DNA from: Burkholderia pyrrocinia
GTDB lineage: Bacteria > Pseudomonadota > Gammaproteobacteria > Burkholderiales > Burkholderiaceae
DNA length: 64,000 bases
Direction of reading: 5' to 3'
NCBI RefSeq assembly: GCF_018417535.1
Contig: NZ_CP070978.1
Location: 2,480,001 to 2,544,000, forward strand
A program made the position numbers and the translations under genes. Positions 53,561 to 63,083 of the stretch are shown one piece after another; position 1 is the stretch's first letter, and every line of letters starts with the position of its first letter. The notes under the pieces are model-generated. The model searched no databases. It saw only the letters and a program-made list of their open reading frames with translations, and was not told where the DNA came from.

Positions 53561-54282
53561 CGAAGCTGCTGCTGCTGATCTTCGGCGGCCTCAAGCTCGG
53601 CAAGGTGCTCGTTTCGGCGGGCACCATGCTGGCGTCGATCGCGGTCTACGCGCTGTTCTACGGCTGGCGGTTCGCGGCCGGTTTCGTCGCGCTGCTGCTG
53701 GTGCACGAGGCCGGTCACTACCTGGCCGCGCAGCGGCGCGGGCTCGACGTCGGGCTGCCGACGTTCATCCCGTTCGTCGGCGCATGGATCCAGTTGAAGG
53801 AGATGCCGCACGACGCGGAAACCGAAGCGTATGTCGGGCTCGCCGGGCCGTTCGTCGGCACGCTCGGCGCGCTGGCCTGCTACGCGGCCGCGCGCCACTA
53901 CGACAGCAACCTGCTGCTCGCGCTGTCGTACACGGGCTTCTTCCTGAACCTGTTCAACATGATCCCGCTGTCGCCGTTCGACGGCGGGCGGATCACCGCG
54001 GTGCTGTCGCCGCGCATCTGGTTCGCGGGCGTGCCGGTGCTGATCGCGCTGTTCGTGTATCGCCCGAGCCCGCTGCTGATCGTGATGGCGATCCTCGCGC
54101 TGCCGCAACTGAAGCGCGCGTGGCGCTACGATCCCGACGCGCCGGAGAACCGCGTGTACTACGCGACGTCGATCGAGACGAAGACGACGTACGCGCTCTG
54201 CTACGTCGGCCTGCTCGCGTTCCTCGCGCTGATGACGTCCGGCGTGCACGACATGCTGCGCGTCGCGCATTCCGCGACCTGA
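53557..54282 (+). CDS. M50-family intramembrane metalloprotease (site-2 protease-like)
   Basis: This 241-residue protein has six hydrophobic helices and the site-2 protease zinc motifs: HEAGH in LLLVHEAGHYLAA and the later third ligand in NMIPLSPFDGGR. Such proteases cleave within the membrane to release signalling proteins. There is no PDZ domain, which is unusual for bacterial RseP-like enzymes and fits the smaller YUP8H12-like group. It is translationally coupled to the DUF2167 gene, which may be its substrate or cofactor. A bidirectional terminator follows. Confidence 0.88.
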   Translation: MTKLLLLIFGGLKLGKVLVSAGTMLASIAVYALFYGWRFAAGFVALLLVHEAGHYLAAQRRGLDVGLPTFIPFVGAWIQLKEMPHDAETEAYVGLAGPFVGTLGALACYAAARHYDSNLLLALSYTGFFLNLFNMIPLSPFDGGRITAVLSPRIWFAGVPVLIALFVYRPSPLLIVMAILALPQLKRAWRYDPDAPENRVYYATSIETKTTYALCYVGLLAFLALMTSGVHDMLRVAHSAT

Positions 54283-54289
54283 CGCAAAA

Positions 54290-54317
54290 ACGGCGGCCGC
54301 TGTTACGCGGCCGCCGT
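54290..54317. terminator. Bidirectional terminator between M50 and GudP-type genes
   Basis: An 11-bp stem with arms ACGGCGGCCGC and GCGGCCGCCGT around TGTTAC follows the M50 gene by 7 bp. It is preceded by AAAAA and followed by a T-rich stretch, so it can stop transcription from both convergent genes. Confidence 0.85.
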
Positions 54318-54343
54318 CGTCTTCCTTTCTTTTCCGCCGATGC

Positions 54344-55720
54344 TCAAGCGTCTCGATGACGCAGCTCGACACGCCTGATGTCCTTCACGATCACGAGATA
54401 GCTGAACACGGTGACGAGCGCGTTCAGCCCGACGAACACGAGCGCGCCGTTGAACGAGCCGCTTGCGCCGACGAGGTAGCCGATCGCGATCGGCGCGACG
54501 ATGCCGGCCGTGTTGCCGAACATGTTGAACAGGCTGCCCGACAGGCCGATCGCTTCCTTCGGCGCGGTATCCGCGACGACGGCCCAGCCGAGCGAGCCGA
54601 TCCCCTTGCCGAAGAACGACACGGCCATCAGCACGATCACCAGCGCTTCGCTGTCGACGTAATTGCAGCCGATGATGACCATCGACAGCGCCATCCCGCA
54701 GACGATCGGGATCTTGCGCGCGAGCGTCAGCGATACGCCGCGGCGGATCAGCCCGTCCGACAGCATCCCGCCGAGCACGCCGCCGAGGAACCCGCAGATC
54801 GCGGGCAGCGACGTCATGAAGCCGGCCTTCAGCAGCGACATCCCGCGCGCCTGCACGAGGTAGATCGGGAACCACGTGAGGAAGAAGTACGTGAGCACGT
54901 TCACGCAGTACTGGCCGAGGTACACGCCGATCAGCATCCGGTTCGACAGAAGCTGGCGCACGTAATACCAGCCGGCCACGCGGCTGCCTTCGGACGCCGC
55001 GCCGGTGCCGCGTGACTTCGACCGCACGAGGCCGCCGCCCTGCTCGATATGGTCGAGCTCCGCGCGGTTCACGGCCGGATGGTCGGCCGGATCCTTCACG
55101 ACGCGCAGCCACAGGAACGCGAGCGCGATGCCCGCGAGGCCGAGCCACAGGTACACCTGGTGCCAGCCGTACGCATGCGTGAGCCACGCCATAAGCGGCG
55201 AGAACACGACGGCCGCGAAATACTGCGCGGCGTTGAAGATCGCCGACGCGGTGCCGCGCTCGGCGGTCGGGAACCAGCTCGCGACGACCTTCGCGTTGGC
55301 GGGGAACGCGGGCGCTTCGGCGATGCCGACCGCGAAGCGCATCGCGAACAGCGCGGCGACCGCGAACGCGGCGCTGCCGCCGAGGCCGATCGTGCTCTGC
55401 AGCAACGTGAACGCCGACCACAGGAAGATGCTCGCCGCATATACGCGCCGCGCGCCGAAGCGGTCGAGCAGCCAGCCGCTCGGCAGTTGCGCGAGCACGT
55501 ACGCCCAGCTGAACGCCGAGAAGATGTAGCCCATCGTCACCGGATCGATGCCGAACGCCTTGCGGATCGGCGTGCCGGTGATCGACAGCGTCGCGCGGTC
55601 CGCATAGTTGAGCGTCGTGACGACGAACAGCATCGCCAGGATCCAGTAGCGCACGGCGGTCCGGCGCGCGGTGCGCGCGAGCTCGATCGGAAGATCGCGA
55701 GGGGTGGTCTGATTAGGCAC
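54344..55720 (-). CDS. gudP: Hexarate MFS transporter (GudP/GarP-like)
   Basis: This 458-residue MFS permease belongs to the D-galactarate/D-glucarate transporter group. The family N-terminus RYWILAMLFVVTTLNYADRATLSITG and the loop motif LDRFGARRVYAASIFLWSAFTLL are clear, and there are 12 helices. It imports hexarates for the KdgD/GarD pathway encoded nearby. GTG at 55720 is chosen because an operator-like site lies directly upstream (55725-55742); the ATG at 55765 would place it inside the gene. It is divergent from the aldehyde dehydrogenase gene. Confidence 0.85.
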   Translation of the reverse strand: MPNQTTPRDLPIELARTARRTAVRYWILAMLFVVTTLNYADRATLSITGTPIRKAFGIDPVTMGYIFSAFSWAYVLAQLPSGWLLDRFGARRVYAASIFLWSAFTLLQSTIGLGGSAAFAVAALFAMRFAVGIAEAPAFPANAKVVASWFPTAERGTASAIFNAAQYFAAVVFSPLMAWLTHAYGWHQVYLWLGLAGIALAFLWLRVVKDPADHPAVNRAELDHIEQGGGLVRSKSRGTGAASEGSRVAGWYYVRQLLSNRMLIGVYLGQYCVNVLTYFFLTWFPIYLVQARGMSLLKAGFMTSLPAICGFLGGVLGGMLSDGLIRRGVSLTLARKIPIVCGMALSMVIIGCNYVDSEALVIVLMAVSFFGKGIGSLGWAVVADTAPKEAIGLSGSLFNMFGNTAGIVAPIAIGYLVGASGSFNGALVFVGLNALVTVFSYLVIVKDIRRVELRHRDA

Positions 55721-55724
55721 TTTA

Positions 55725-55742
55725 GTGTACGTCGTCGTATGA
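55725..55742. promoter_or_regulatory. GntR-like operator in front of gudP
   Basis: The 18-bp site GTGTACGTCGTCGTATGA matches the operators at 59483 and 59596 with core TGTAyG-TCrT-CGTA. It is directly upstream of the gudP start codon, where it could block or tune transcription. A hexarate-sensing GntR regulator would be expected but is not in the window. Confidence 0.55.
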
Positions 55743-55907
55743 CATGAGCGGAAGTTTATGGGCATTGTCCGGACGCAGAAACCTCGGGTTTTCCCTCTGG
55801 GTGATGACGCGAAGTGGTAAAAATATGGCGATAGGGTGCGCTGGGCAAGGATTTCGGGCGAGTCGCCGGATGGCCGGCAGGACAGGCGAAACATGAAATG
55901 TCGTCGG

Positions 55908-55922
55908 CAGACATCATATCTG
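55908..55922. promoter_or_regulatory. Possible operator upstream of the dehydrogenase gene
   Basis: CAGACATCATATCTG is a near-perfect 15-bp palindrome whose reverse reads ATATGATGTC, similar to the half-sites near kdgD and garD. It lies 47-61 bp before the dehydrogenase start. Confidence 0.35.
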
Positions 55923-55968
55923 TTGAGCTACAATGGGCGATCCATTCCCGAACCACGGAGCACACCCC

Positions 55969-57546
55969 ATGCAACTGACAGGAGAGATGCTGATCGGCGC
56001 CGACGCGGTGACCGGCTCGGCCGGAACCTTGCTCGCGTTCGACCCGACGAAGGGCACGCCGATCGATGCGCCGGCGTTCGGCGTCGCGACGCAGGCCGAC
56101 GTCGACCGCGCATGCGAACTCGCGCGCGACGCGTTCGATGCGTACCGCGCGCAGCCGCTCGCGGTCCGCGCGGCGTTTCTCGACGCGATCGCGGATGAAA
56201 TCGTCGCGCTCGGCGACGCGCTGATCGAGCGCGCGCACGCCGAAACGGGCCTGCCCGTCGCGCGGCTGCAGGGCGAGCGCGGCCGCACCGTCGGCCAGCT
56301 CCGGTTGTTCGCGCGTGTCGTGCGCGACGGGCGCTTCCTTGCCGCGTCGATCGATCCCGCGCAGCCCGCGCGCACGCCGCTGCCGCGTGCGGACCTGCGG
56401 CTGCAGAAGGTCGGGCTCGGGCCCGTCGTCGTGTTCGGTGCGAGCAACTTCCCGCTCGCGTTTTCGGTGGCCGGCGGCGATACGGCGTCGGCGCTCGCGG
56501 CCGGCTGTCCGGTGATCGTGAAGGCGCACGAGGCGCACCTCGGCACGTCCGAGCTGGTCGGCCGCGCGATCCGCGCCGCCGTCGCGAAATGCGGGATGCC
56601 GGACGGCGTGTTCTCGCTGCTGGTCGGCCCGGGCCGCGTGATCGGCGCGGCGCTGGTCAGCCATCCGGCGATCCAGGCCGTCGGCTTCACGGGTTCGCGG
56701 CAGGGCGGCATGGCGCTCGTGCAGCTTGCGAACGCGCGCCCGCAGCCGATTCCCGTCTACGCGGAAATGAGCAGCATCAACCCCGTCGTGCTGTTCCCGG
56801 CCGCGCTCGCCGCGCGCGGCGAGGCGATCGCGACAGGCTTCGTCGATTCGCTGACGCTCGGCGTCGGCCAGTTCTGTACGAACCCCGGCCTCGTGCTCGC
56901 GATCGACGGCCCCGACCTCGACCGCTTCGAAGCCGTCGCCGCGCAGGCGCTCGCGAAGAAGCCGGCCGGCGTGATGCTCACGCGCGGCATCGCCGATGCG
57001 TATCGCAGCGGCCGCGGCAAGCTGGCCGAACTGCCGGGCGTGCGCGAAATCGGCGCGGGTGAGGCGGCGCAAACCGAATGTCAGGCGGGCGGCGCGCTGT
57101 ACGAAGTCGGCGCGCAGGCGTTCCTGGCCGAACCGGCGTTCAGCCACGAGATGTTCGGGCCGGCGTCGCTGATCGTGCGCTGCCGCGATCTCGACGAAGT
57201 CGCGCGCGTGCTCGACGCGCTCGAAGGCCAACTCACGGCCACGCTGCAGATGGACGCCGACGACAAGCCGCTCGCGCGCCGGCTGCTGCCGATCCTCGAG
57301 CGCAAGGCCGGGCGCCTGCTCGTCAACGGTTACCCGACCGGCGTCGAGGTGTGCGATGCGATGGTGCACGGCGGGCCGTTCCCCGCGACGTCGAACCCGG
57401 CCGTCACGTCGGTCGGTGCGACGGCGATCGAGCGTTTCCTGCGGCCCGTGTGCTACCAGGACTTCCCGGACGACCTGCTGCCCGAAGGGTTGCAGGAACG
57501 CAATCCGCTCGCGATTCCGCGTCTGCGGGACGGGAAGGCGGAGTGA
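55969..57546 (+). CDS. 2,5-dioxovalerate (alpha-ketoglutaric semialdehyde) dehydrogenase
   Basis: This 525-residue aldehyde dehydrogenase fits the longer alpha-ketoglutaric semialdehyde dehydrogenase (type III) group that finishes hexarate catabolism by making 2-oxoglutarate. The catalytic cysteine is in [10 protein letters not shown] and the general-base glutamate in [41 protein letters not shown] holds the NAD-binding motif. The start follows GGAG. It is divergent from the hexarate transporter. Confidence 0.9.
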   Translation: MQLTGEMLIGADAVTGSAGTLLAFDPTKGTPIDAPAFGVATQADVDRACELARDAFDAYRAQPLAVRAAFLDAIADEIVALGDALIERAHAETGLPVARLQGERGRTVGQLRLFARVVRDGRFLAASIDPAQPARTPLPRADLRLQKVGLGPVVVFGASNFPLAFSVAGGDTASALAAGCPVIVKAHEAHLGTSELVGRAIRAAVAKCGMPDGVFSLLVGPGRVIGAALVSHPAIQAVGFTGSRQGGMALVQLANARPQPIPVYAEMSSINPVVLFPAALAARGEAIATGFVDSLTLGVGQFCTNPGLVLAIDGPDLDRFEAVAAQALAKKPAGVMLTRGIADAYRSGRGKLAELPGVREIGAGEAAQTECQAGGALYEVGAQAFLAEPAFSHEMFGPASLIVRCRDLDEVARVLDALEGQLTATLQMDADDKPLARRLLPILERKAGRLLVNGYPTGVEVCDAMVHGGPFPATSNPAVTSVGATAIERFLRPVCYQDFPDDLLPEGLQERNPLAIPRLRDGKAE

Positions 57547-57552
57547 CGAGGG

Positions 57553-57580
57553 GCGGCCCGGCGGCAAAATGCCGGGCCGC
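57553..57580 (+). terminator. Hairpin terminator after the dehydrogenase gene
   Basis: Arms GCGGCCCGGC and GCCGGGCCGC form a perfect 10-bp stem around GGCAAAAT, seven bases after the stop codon. No T-run follows at once; a second hairpin with one comes next. Confidence 0.6.
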
Positions 57581-57594
57581 TCGCCGAATGTGCG

Positions 57595-57632
57595 AAAGCG
57601 GAGGCGGCCGGCTGGCTGTCTCCGCTTTTTTC
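57595..57632 (+). terminator. Rho-independent terminator
   Basis: Arms AAAGCGGAG and CTCCGCTTT close on a GC-rich loop and are followed directly by TTTT. It is the second of two stacked hairpins behind the dehydrogenase gene and shields the following gene. Confidence 0.82.
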
Positions 57633-57741
57633 ATGGTGCCTTCCACGTCCCCCGAATTTCTCCTACAGTAGCGAGTCCCCGGACCACACGGTCCGCGGGC
57701 GAGCCTGAGAGACCGACAAAAGACAACGAGGGAACCCTCCG

Positions 57742-58293
57742 ATGAACATCAACAAGCGTGGCGATCACTTGTTCGCGGCCGGATTGTGGAAAGCGATCGG
57801 CGATGTCGCGAAATCCGTGCGCACCCAGATCGGCCAGTACAGCGAAGGGCGCGTGCTCGCGAATGCGCTGCTGGAATTCCAGCGCGACCTGGGCGGCAGC
57901 GAATTCGACGTGACGATCAACCAGGGGCGGCTCGTCACCGGTGCCGACGCGCATTCGCTCGTGTTCGGGCAAGCCGTTCGCCGCTTCCGGCAGGACATGG
58001 AAGCGCTGGTGTTCGCGCTCCAATACCGGCGCAGCATCGACGAACGCGACCAGGGCCTGCGTGCCGAAGCGCTGACGCAGGCGAACAGCCAGCTCGCGAC
58101 CGCGAAGCAGTCGGCGACGATCACGGTCGGCCGGTTCTTCGATGCGGTCGTCGACCGCGACGTGCTCGGGCAGATTCTCGACGGCGAATCGAATGCGCGT
58201 GCGCGTACGGGCGCGCAGGGCCAGATCGAGACGACGCGGGTCAAGCTGGGGAACGTGCGCTACCGGATCGTCGGGATCATCGCGCAGATGTGA
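57742..58293 (+). CDS. Unidentified 183-residue protein
   Basis: No family is recognised. The protein starts MNINKRGDHLFAAGLWKAIG and is soluble, with a helical middle (residues 60-110, rich in Arg, Gln and Asp) and a C-terminal part with QIETTRVKLGNVRYRIVGII. The gene has a good ribosome-binding site (GAGGGAACC) and codon use like its neighbours, so it is real. It lies alone between the terminators and the convergent kdgD gene. It may be controlled independently of the hexarate genes. Confidence 0.65.
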   Translation: MNINKRGDHLFAAGLWKAIGDVAKSVRTQIGQYSEGRVLANALLEFQRDLGGSEFDVTINQGRLVTGADAHSLVFGQAVRRFRQDMEALVFALQYRRSIDERDQGLRAEALTQANSQLATAKQSATITVGRFFDAVVDRDVLGQILDGESNARARTGAQGQIETTRVKLGNVRYRIVGIIAQM

Positions 58294-58495
58294 CGGGGAC
58301 GGCCAGCCCGCGAAGCGAAGCGGGCCGGCGTCGGGCGGAGGGCTGAGCGGCTGAGCGCTGCGCCCGACGCGGCATGCATCGCAGTGGATGCATGCGCGCT
58401 TGCCGATACAAGCGGTCGCGACGGGTGCAAACCGGCCGCGCCGCAAAGATAGCCGGCCGCGGTGCCGATAAAGGCGCCGCGCCGGCCACACCCGC

Positions 58496-59410
58496 TTACT
58501 GCGGGCCCATCTTCTTGATCAGCACGTCGAGCTCGGCCGCTTCGGCCTCGGTGAGGTCGACGAGCGGCGCGCGCACCGGGCCCGCGTCGTGGCCGACGAG
58601 CTTCGCGCCCGCCTTCACGATGCTGACCGCATAACCCGCGCGGCGATTGCGGATCTTCAGGTACGGCAGGAAGAAATCGTCGATCAGGCGGCCGACCGTT
58701 GCGTGGTCGTCCTTCGCGATCGCTTCGTAGAAATCCATCGCTGTCTTCGGGATGAAGTTGAACACGGCCGACGAGTACACCGGCACGCCGAGCGCCTTGT
58801 ACGCGGCCGCATAGACTTCGGCCGTCGGCAGGCCGCCGAGGTACGCGAACCGGTCGCCGAGGCGGCGGCGGATCGTGACCATGCTCTCGATTTCGCCGAC
58901 GCCGTCCTTGAAGCCGATCAGGTTCGGGCAACGGTCGGCGAGGCGCTCGAGCATGTCGGCGTTCAGCTTCGAATTCGCGCGGTTGTACACCACGACGCCG
59001 ATCTTCAGCGCGCGGCACACCTGCTCGACGTGCTCGGCGATCCCTTCCTGGCTCGCTTCGGTCAGGTAGTGCGGCATCAGCAGCACGCCGCTCGCGCCGA
59101 GGCGCTCGGCTTCCTGCGCATATTCGATCGCGACGCGCGTCGCGCCGCCCGCGCCGGCGAGGATCGGCACCTTGCCCTTGCAGGTTTCCGTCGCGACGCG
59201 GATCACGTCCGAATACTCGCGCTGCGTGAGCGAGAAGAATTCACCGGTGCCGCCGGCCGCGAACAGCGCGCTGGCGCCATACGGCGCCAGCCATTCGAGG
59301 CGTTCGGCATACGTGGTCGGGCGGAAGCTGCCGTCGGTGTCGAAATCCGTCAGCGGAAACGACAGCAGGCCGTGGGAGATGATCTGTTTGAGTTCTTGCG
59401 GTGAAGTCAT
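58496..59410 (-). CDS. kdgD: 5-dehydro-4-deoxyglucarate dehydratase (KdgD)
   Basis: This 304-residue DHDPS/NAL-superfamily barrel converts 5-keto-4-deoxyglucarate to alpha-ketoglutaric semialdehyde with loss of water and CO2. The Schiff-base lysine is in [15 protein letters not shown] and the ligand-binding motif is GGTGEFFSL. It feeds the dehydrogenase encoded upstream. An operator-like palindrome (59483-59500) lies 73-90 bp before its start, and garD is transcribed in the opposite direction from the same region. Confidence 0.92.
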   Translation of the reverse strand: MTSPQELKQIISHGLLSFPLTDFDTDGSFRPTTYAERLEWLAPYGASALFAAGGTGEFFSLTQREYSDVIRVATETCKGKVPILAGAGGATRVAIEYAQEAERLGASGVLLMPHYLTEASQEGIAEHVEQVCRALKIGVVVYNRANSKLNADMLERLADRCPNLIGFKDGVGEIESMVTIRRRLGDRFAYLGGLPTAEVYAAAYKALGVPVYSSAVFNFIPKTAMDFYEAIAKDDHATVGRLIDDFFLPYLKIRNRRAGYAVSIVKAGAKLVGHDAGPVRAPLVDLTEAEAAELDVLIKKMGPQ

Positions 59411-59482
59411 GGTTGGGGTCGTCCGTCTAGCGCGAGTGCTGGGTTCGTCGGGAACGGCATACGAGCCACATTGGCGATGTCG

Positions 59483-59500
59483 TTGTATGTCATCGTACAA
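59483..59500. promoter_or_regulatory. GntR-like operator upstream of kdgD
   Basis: TTGTATGTCATCGTACAA is an 18-bp imperfect palindrome extended by CG on each side (59481-59502). It is the strongest of the three hexarate operators. Confidence 0.7.
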
Positions 59501-59595
59501 CGAGGGGAAAGGTGACGCAAGCGGTTTGCTGGCGGTTCGATAGTAGGGTCTTTCCGGATAAGGGTTTACGCAGCATCACCGGTTGAGGGCGAGTG

Positions 59596-59613
59596 TTGTA
59601 TGATGACTAACAA
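59596..59613. promoter_or_regulatory. GntR-like operator upstream of garD
   Basis: TTGTATGATGACTAACAA, read in reverse as TTGTTAGTCATCATACAA, matches the kdgD operator at 13 of 18 positions. It lies 28-45 bp before the garD start. Confidence 0.6.
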
Positions 59614-59640
59614 TATGGCCGATAGCCTCCAGGAATTCCG

Positions 59641-61194
59641 ATGACTGCCTCCCCTCTCTACATCCGCGTGCACCCGGACGACAACGTCGCGATCGTCGTC
59701 AACGACGGCGGCCTGCCCGAAGGCGCGACGTTTGCCGACGGGCTGACGCTGCGCGAAGGCGTGCCGCAGGGGCACAAGGTCGCGCTTGCCGATCTCGCGG
59801 CCGGCGACCCGATCGTCCGCTACAACGTGGTGATCGGCTATGCGCTGGCCGACCTGCGGCGCGGCAGCTGGGTCAACGAGCGCACGATGCGCATGCCCGA
59901 GCCGCCGGGGCTCGACGACCTGCCGCTCGCGACGCGTGCCGCGCCGCCGCTCGCGCCGCTCGAAGGCTATACGTTCGAGGGTTTCCGCAATGCGGACGGC
60001 TCGGTCGGCACGCGCAACATCCTCGCGATCACGACGACCGTGCAGTGCGTGTCGGGCGTCGTCGAGCATGCGGTGAAGCGGATCAAGGCCGAGCTGCTGC
60101 CGCGCTACCCGAACGTCGACGACGTGGTCGGGCTCGAGCACACGTACGGCTGCGGCGTCGCGATCGATGCGCCCGACGCCGACATTCCGATCCGCACGTT
60201 GCGCAACATCAGCCTGAATCCGAACTTCGGCGGCGAGGTGATGACCGTGAGCCTCGGCTGCGAGAAGCTGCAGCCCGAGCGCCTGCTGCCGCCCGGCACG
60301 ATTCCGGTGGCTGCCGACGGCGCGACCGACAACGGCGGCGTCGTGTGCCTGCAGGATGCCGCGCACGTCGGCTTCAACTCGATGATCGACTCGATCATGA
60401 AGATGGCCGAATCCCATCTCGAGCGGCTGAACCGCCGCCGCCGCGAGACGTGCCCCGCGTCGGACCTCGTCGTCGGCGTGCAGTGCGGCGGCAGCGACGC
60501 GTTCTCGGGGCTCACCGCGAACCCGGCCGTTGGCTTCGCGGCCGACCTGCTCGTGCGCGCGGGCGCGACGATCATGTTCTCCGAGGTGACGGAAGTGCGC
60601 GACGGCGTCGCGCAGCTCACGTCGCGCGCGGCGAACGAGGATATTGCGCGCGACATCATCCGCGAGATGGACTGGTACGACCGCTACCTGCAGCGCGGCC
60701 GCGTCGACCGCAGCGCGAACACGACACCCGGCAACAAGAAGGGCGGCCTGTCGAACATCGTCGAGAAGGCGATGGGCTCGATCGTGAAGTCGGGCAGCGC
60801 GCCGATCGCCGGCGTCGTGCGCCCCGGCGATCGCGCGCGGCAGAAGGGGCTGCTGTACGCGGCGACGCCCGCGAGCGACTTCATCTGCGGCACGCTGCAG
60901 CTCGCGGCGGGGATGAACCTGCACATTTTCACGACGGGTCGCGGCACGCCGTACGGTCTTGCGCAGGTGCCGGTGATCAAGGTCGCGACGCGCAGCGACC
61001 TCGCGCGCCGCTGGCACGACCTGATGGATCTCGACGCGGGGCAGATCGCGACGGGCGCGGCCACGATCGAGGACGTGGGCTGGGAACTGTTCCGGCTGAT
61101 GCTCGACGTCGCGAGCGGCAAGCGCCGCACATGGGCCGAGCAATGGAAGCTCGCGAATGCGCTGACGCTGTTCAATCCGGCGCCGGTGACCTGA
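59641..61194 (+). CDS. garD: Galactarate dehydratase (UxaA/GarD family)
   Basis: This 517-residue protein is a galactarate dehydratase, making 5-keto-4-deoxyglucarate. It has the N-terminal SAF domain (residues 1-100: [22 protein letters not shown]) and the two-domain dehydratase core with the metal-binding segments [25 protein letters not shown] and [10 protein letters not shown]. The start follows AGGA. Together with KdgD and the dehydrogenase it gives a complete route from D-galactarate to 2-oxoglutarate. D-glucarate dehydratase (GudD) is not in the window. Confidence 0.93.
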   Translation: MTASPLYIRVHPDDNVAIVVNDGGLPEGATFADGLTLREGVPQGHKVALADLAAGDPIVRYNVVIGYALADLRRGSWVNERTMRMPEPPGLDDLPLATRAAPPLAPLEGYTFEGFRNADGSVGTRNILAITTTVQCVSGVVEHAVKRIKAELLPRYPNVDDVVGLEHTYGCGVAIDAPDADIPIRTLRNISLNPNFGGEVMTVSLGCEKLQPERLLPPGTIPVAADGATDNGGVVCLQDAAHVGFNSMIDSIMKMAESHLERLNRRRRETCPASDLVVGVQCGGSDAFSGLTANPAVGFAADLLVRAGATIMFSEVTEVRDGVAQLTSRAANEDIARDIIREMDWYDRYLQRGRVDRSANTTPGNKKGGLSNIVEKAMGSIVKSGSAPIAGVVRPGDRARQKGLLYAATPASDFICGTLQLAAGMNLHIFTTGRGTPYGLAQVPVIKVATRSDLARRWHDLMDLDAGQIATGAATIEDVGWELFRLMLDVASGKRRTWAEQWKLANALTLFNPAPVT

Positions 61195-61412
61195 TGCGCA
61201 CGGCGGTGACGGCAGACGACGCGGGCGCCTTCGGGCGCCCGTTTTAATTGCGGCGGCGGGTTCGCGATTCGGCGCATGCGTGTCGTACGCACACGGTGCG
61301 AATTCCTTACCTGTCACGTAATCGACCGCCCGCGCGAGGCCGGCGACGATGGCTGCACGCGGACACGAATCGTTCGCGACATCGTCCCCTCATCGATACA
61401 AGGAGCCTCGCA

Positions 61413-61814
61413 ATGAACACCGCCCAATCCGCACCGTCCGCCCAGTCCGCTCACGCCGACCTGATCGACCGCTACTTCGACGCATGGAACGAACCCGACG
61501 TCGTGCGCCGCCGCGCACTGATCGATGCGGCCTACGCGAGCGACGCGGCCTATCGCGATCCGCTGATGGCCGGCGACGGCCACGCGGGCATCGACACGAT
61601 GATCGCGGCCGTGCAGGAGCGCTTCCCCGCATACCGCTTCCGCCGCACGACCGACGTCGACGCGTTCGGCCAGCACCTGCGGTTCTCGTGGGCGCTCGTG
61701 TCGCCCGACGGCGCGGCGATCGTGAAGGGCTCGGACTTCGGCACCGTCGACGCGTCGGGCCGCCTGAAGTCGGTCACCGGTTTCATCGACGAAATGCCGG
61801 CCGCGGCGTCGTGA
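61413..61814 (+). CDS. SnoaL-like / NTF2-fold protein
   Basis: This 133-residue cytoplasmic protein has the NTF2-like fold: DLIDRYFDAWNEPDVVRRRALIDAAYASDAAYRDP, then GIDTMIAAVQERFPAYRFRRT and a C-terminal sheet with FSWALVSPDGAAIVKGSDFG. Such proteins often bind small hydrophobic ligands or act as polyketide cyclases or ketosteroid isomerases. No signal peptide is present. A good ribosome-binding site (AAGGAG) precedes the ATG. The function here is unknown. Confidence 0.82.
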   Translation: MNTAQSAPSAQSAHADLIDRYFDAWNEPDVVRRRALIDAAYASDAAYRDPLMAGDGHAGIDTMIAAVQERFPAYRFRRTTDVDAFGQHLRFSWALVSPDGAAIVKGSDFGTVDASGRLKSVTGFIDEMPAAAS

Positions 61815-61893
61815 CGCGAGCGACGCATGCGCAGCCGCCGCCGGGATCGGGTAACGTTATGCGGTTCGTTCCTGATCCCGGAGACTAGCCGAC

Positions 61894-62349
61894 ATGCTGA
61901 AGAATCTCGACCCGCTGCTGCACGCCGACATCCTGCACGCGCTGCGCGCGATGGGCCACGGTGACGAAATCGCGATCTGCGACGCGAATTTTCCGGCGGA
62001 ATCCGTCGCGGAGCACACGGTGGTCGGCCGCGCGCTGCGGATCGACGGCGCCGATTCGGCGCGCGTCGCGCGTGCGGTGCTGTCCGTGCTGCCGCTCGAC
62101 ACGTTCGTCGACACGCCCGCGTGGCGGATGGAAGTCGTCGGCGATGCGGCGGCGGTGCCGCCCGTGCAGCGCGAGGTGCAGGCCGAGATCGACCGAGCGG
62201 AAGGGCGCGCGGTGCCGCTCGCGGGCGTCGACCGTTTCGCGTTCTACGAGCGCGCGCAGCAGGCGTACGCGGTGATCGTCACCGGCGAGCTGCGCGGCTA
62301 CGGCTGCTTCCTCTTCAAGAAAGGCGTGTTGTTGAGCGACGCGGGCTAA
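61894..62349 (+). CDS. FucU/RbsD-family sugar mutarotase
   Basis: This 151-residue protein belongs to the FucU/RbsD family, which interconverts anomers of sugars such as L-fucose or ribose. The conserved segments MLKNLDPLLHADILHALRAMGHGDEI and the C-terminal YGCFLFKKGVL are present, with the family catalytic His in LHADILHALRAMGHGD. No fucose catabolic genes are in the window, so the sugar is unclear. The gene follows GGAG. Confidence 0.9.
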   Translation: MLKNLDPLLHADILHALRAMGHGDEIAICDANFPAESVAEHTVVGRALRIDGADSARVARAVLSVLPLDTFVDTPAWRMEVVGDAAAVPPVQREVQAEIDRAEGRAVPLAGVDRFAFYERAQQAYAVIVTGELRGYGCFLFKKGVLLSDAG

Positions 62350-62555
62350 ACGCCCCTTGTTGCGTCTTTTTCGTGCCGCCGCCATCGAGCCGCACGGCCG
62401 CCGCCGTGTAAAGATTTGCTACAACCTTTTTCTTGGACCCGGCCGAAAGACCCTCTATGCTGGCCCATTTGCCGCGGGCCCCGCAGGGTCGCGCGGCCCC
62501 GAGCTTCACGGGCGCGCCCCGTGCGGCCGGCCGAATTGCATACGAGGAGAGAGGC

Positions 62556-62993
62556 ATGACGCGTTCCGTCGATTCCGGCGTCATTTTTTTCGCACGCCTG
62601 GCACTGGCGGCGTTGTTCTTGTGGGGCGGCGTGATGAAGCTGCTCGGCTACAGCGATTTCGTCGGTTACCTGCATGGGCTGAACGTGCCGTATCCGCAGG
62701 TCATCGGGCCGATCGTCGTCGCGATCGAGGGGCTCGGCGGCCTGCTGCTGATCGTCGGCTACAAGGTGAAGCCGCTCGCGCTGATGATGGCGTTCTATAC
62801 GGTCGCGACCGCGATGGTCGGGCACAATTTCTGGGACGCGACGGACGCCGCGGTCCAGCACGACATGGTGATCCACTTCTGGAAGAACATCTCGATCGCC
62901 GGCGGTTTCCTGCTGCTGTTCGTCACCGGCGCCGGCGGCGCGAGCATCGACGGCCTGCGCCGGCCGAGTTCGTCGTACGGCGGCTTGCGCTGA
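62556..62993 (+). CDS. DoxX-family membrane protein
   Basis: This 145-residue protein has four transmembrane segments and the DoxX signature ALAALFLWGGVMKLLGYSDFVGYL. The second pair is the hydrophobic IVVAIEGLGGLLLIVGY and ISIAGGFLLLFVTGAGG. DoxX proteins are linked to thiosulfate oxidation in archaea and to redox or detoxification roles in bacteria; the role here is not known. A GAGGAGAG ribosome-binding site precedes the ATG. Confidence 0.88.
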   Translation: MTRSVDSGVIFFARLALAALFLWGGVMKLLGYSDFVGYLHGLNVPYPQVIGPIVVAIEGLGGLLLIVGYKVKPLALMMAFYTVATAMVGHNFWDATDAAVQHDMVIHFWKNISIAGGFLLLFVTGAGGASIDGLRRPSSSYGGLR

Positions 62994-63025
62994 CCTCGCG
63001 CACGCCGTTGCGCTGAAGCAAAACA

Positions 63026-63057
63026 AAAGGGCCGAATCCCGCGGGATTCGGCCCTTT
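63026..63057. terminator. Bidirectional terminator between DoxX and MHS transporter genes
   Basis: Perfect 15-bp arms AAAGGGCCGAATCCC and GGGATTCGGCCCTTT surround a GC loop. The A-run on the left and T-run on the right allow termination in both directions between these convergent genes. Confidence 0.92.
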
Positions 63058-63083
63058 GTTCATGGAACGGTCGCGCGCCGCGT

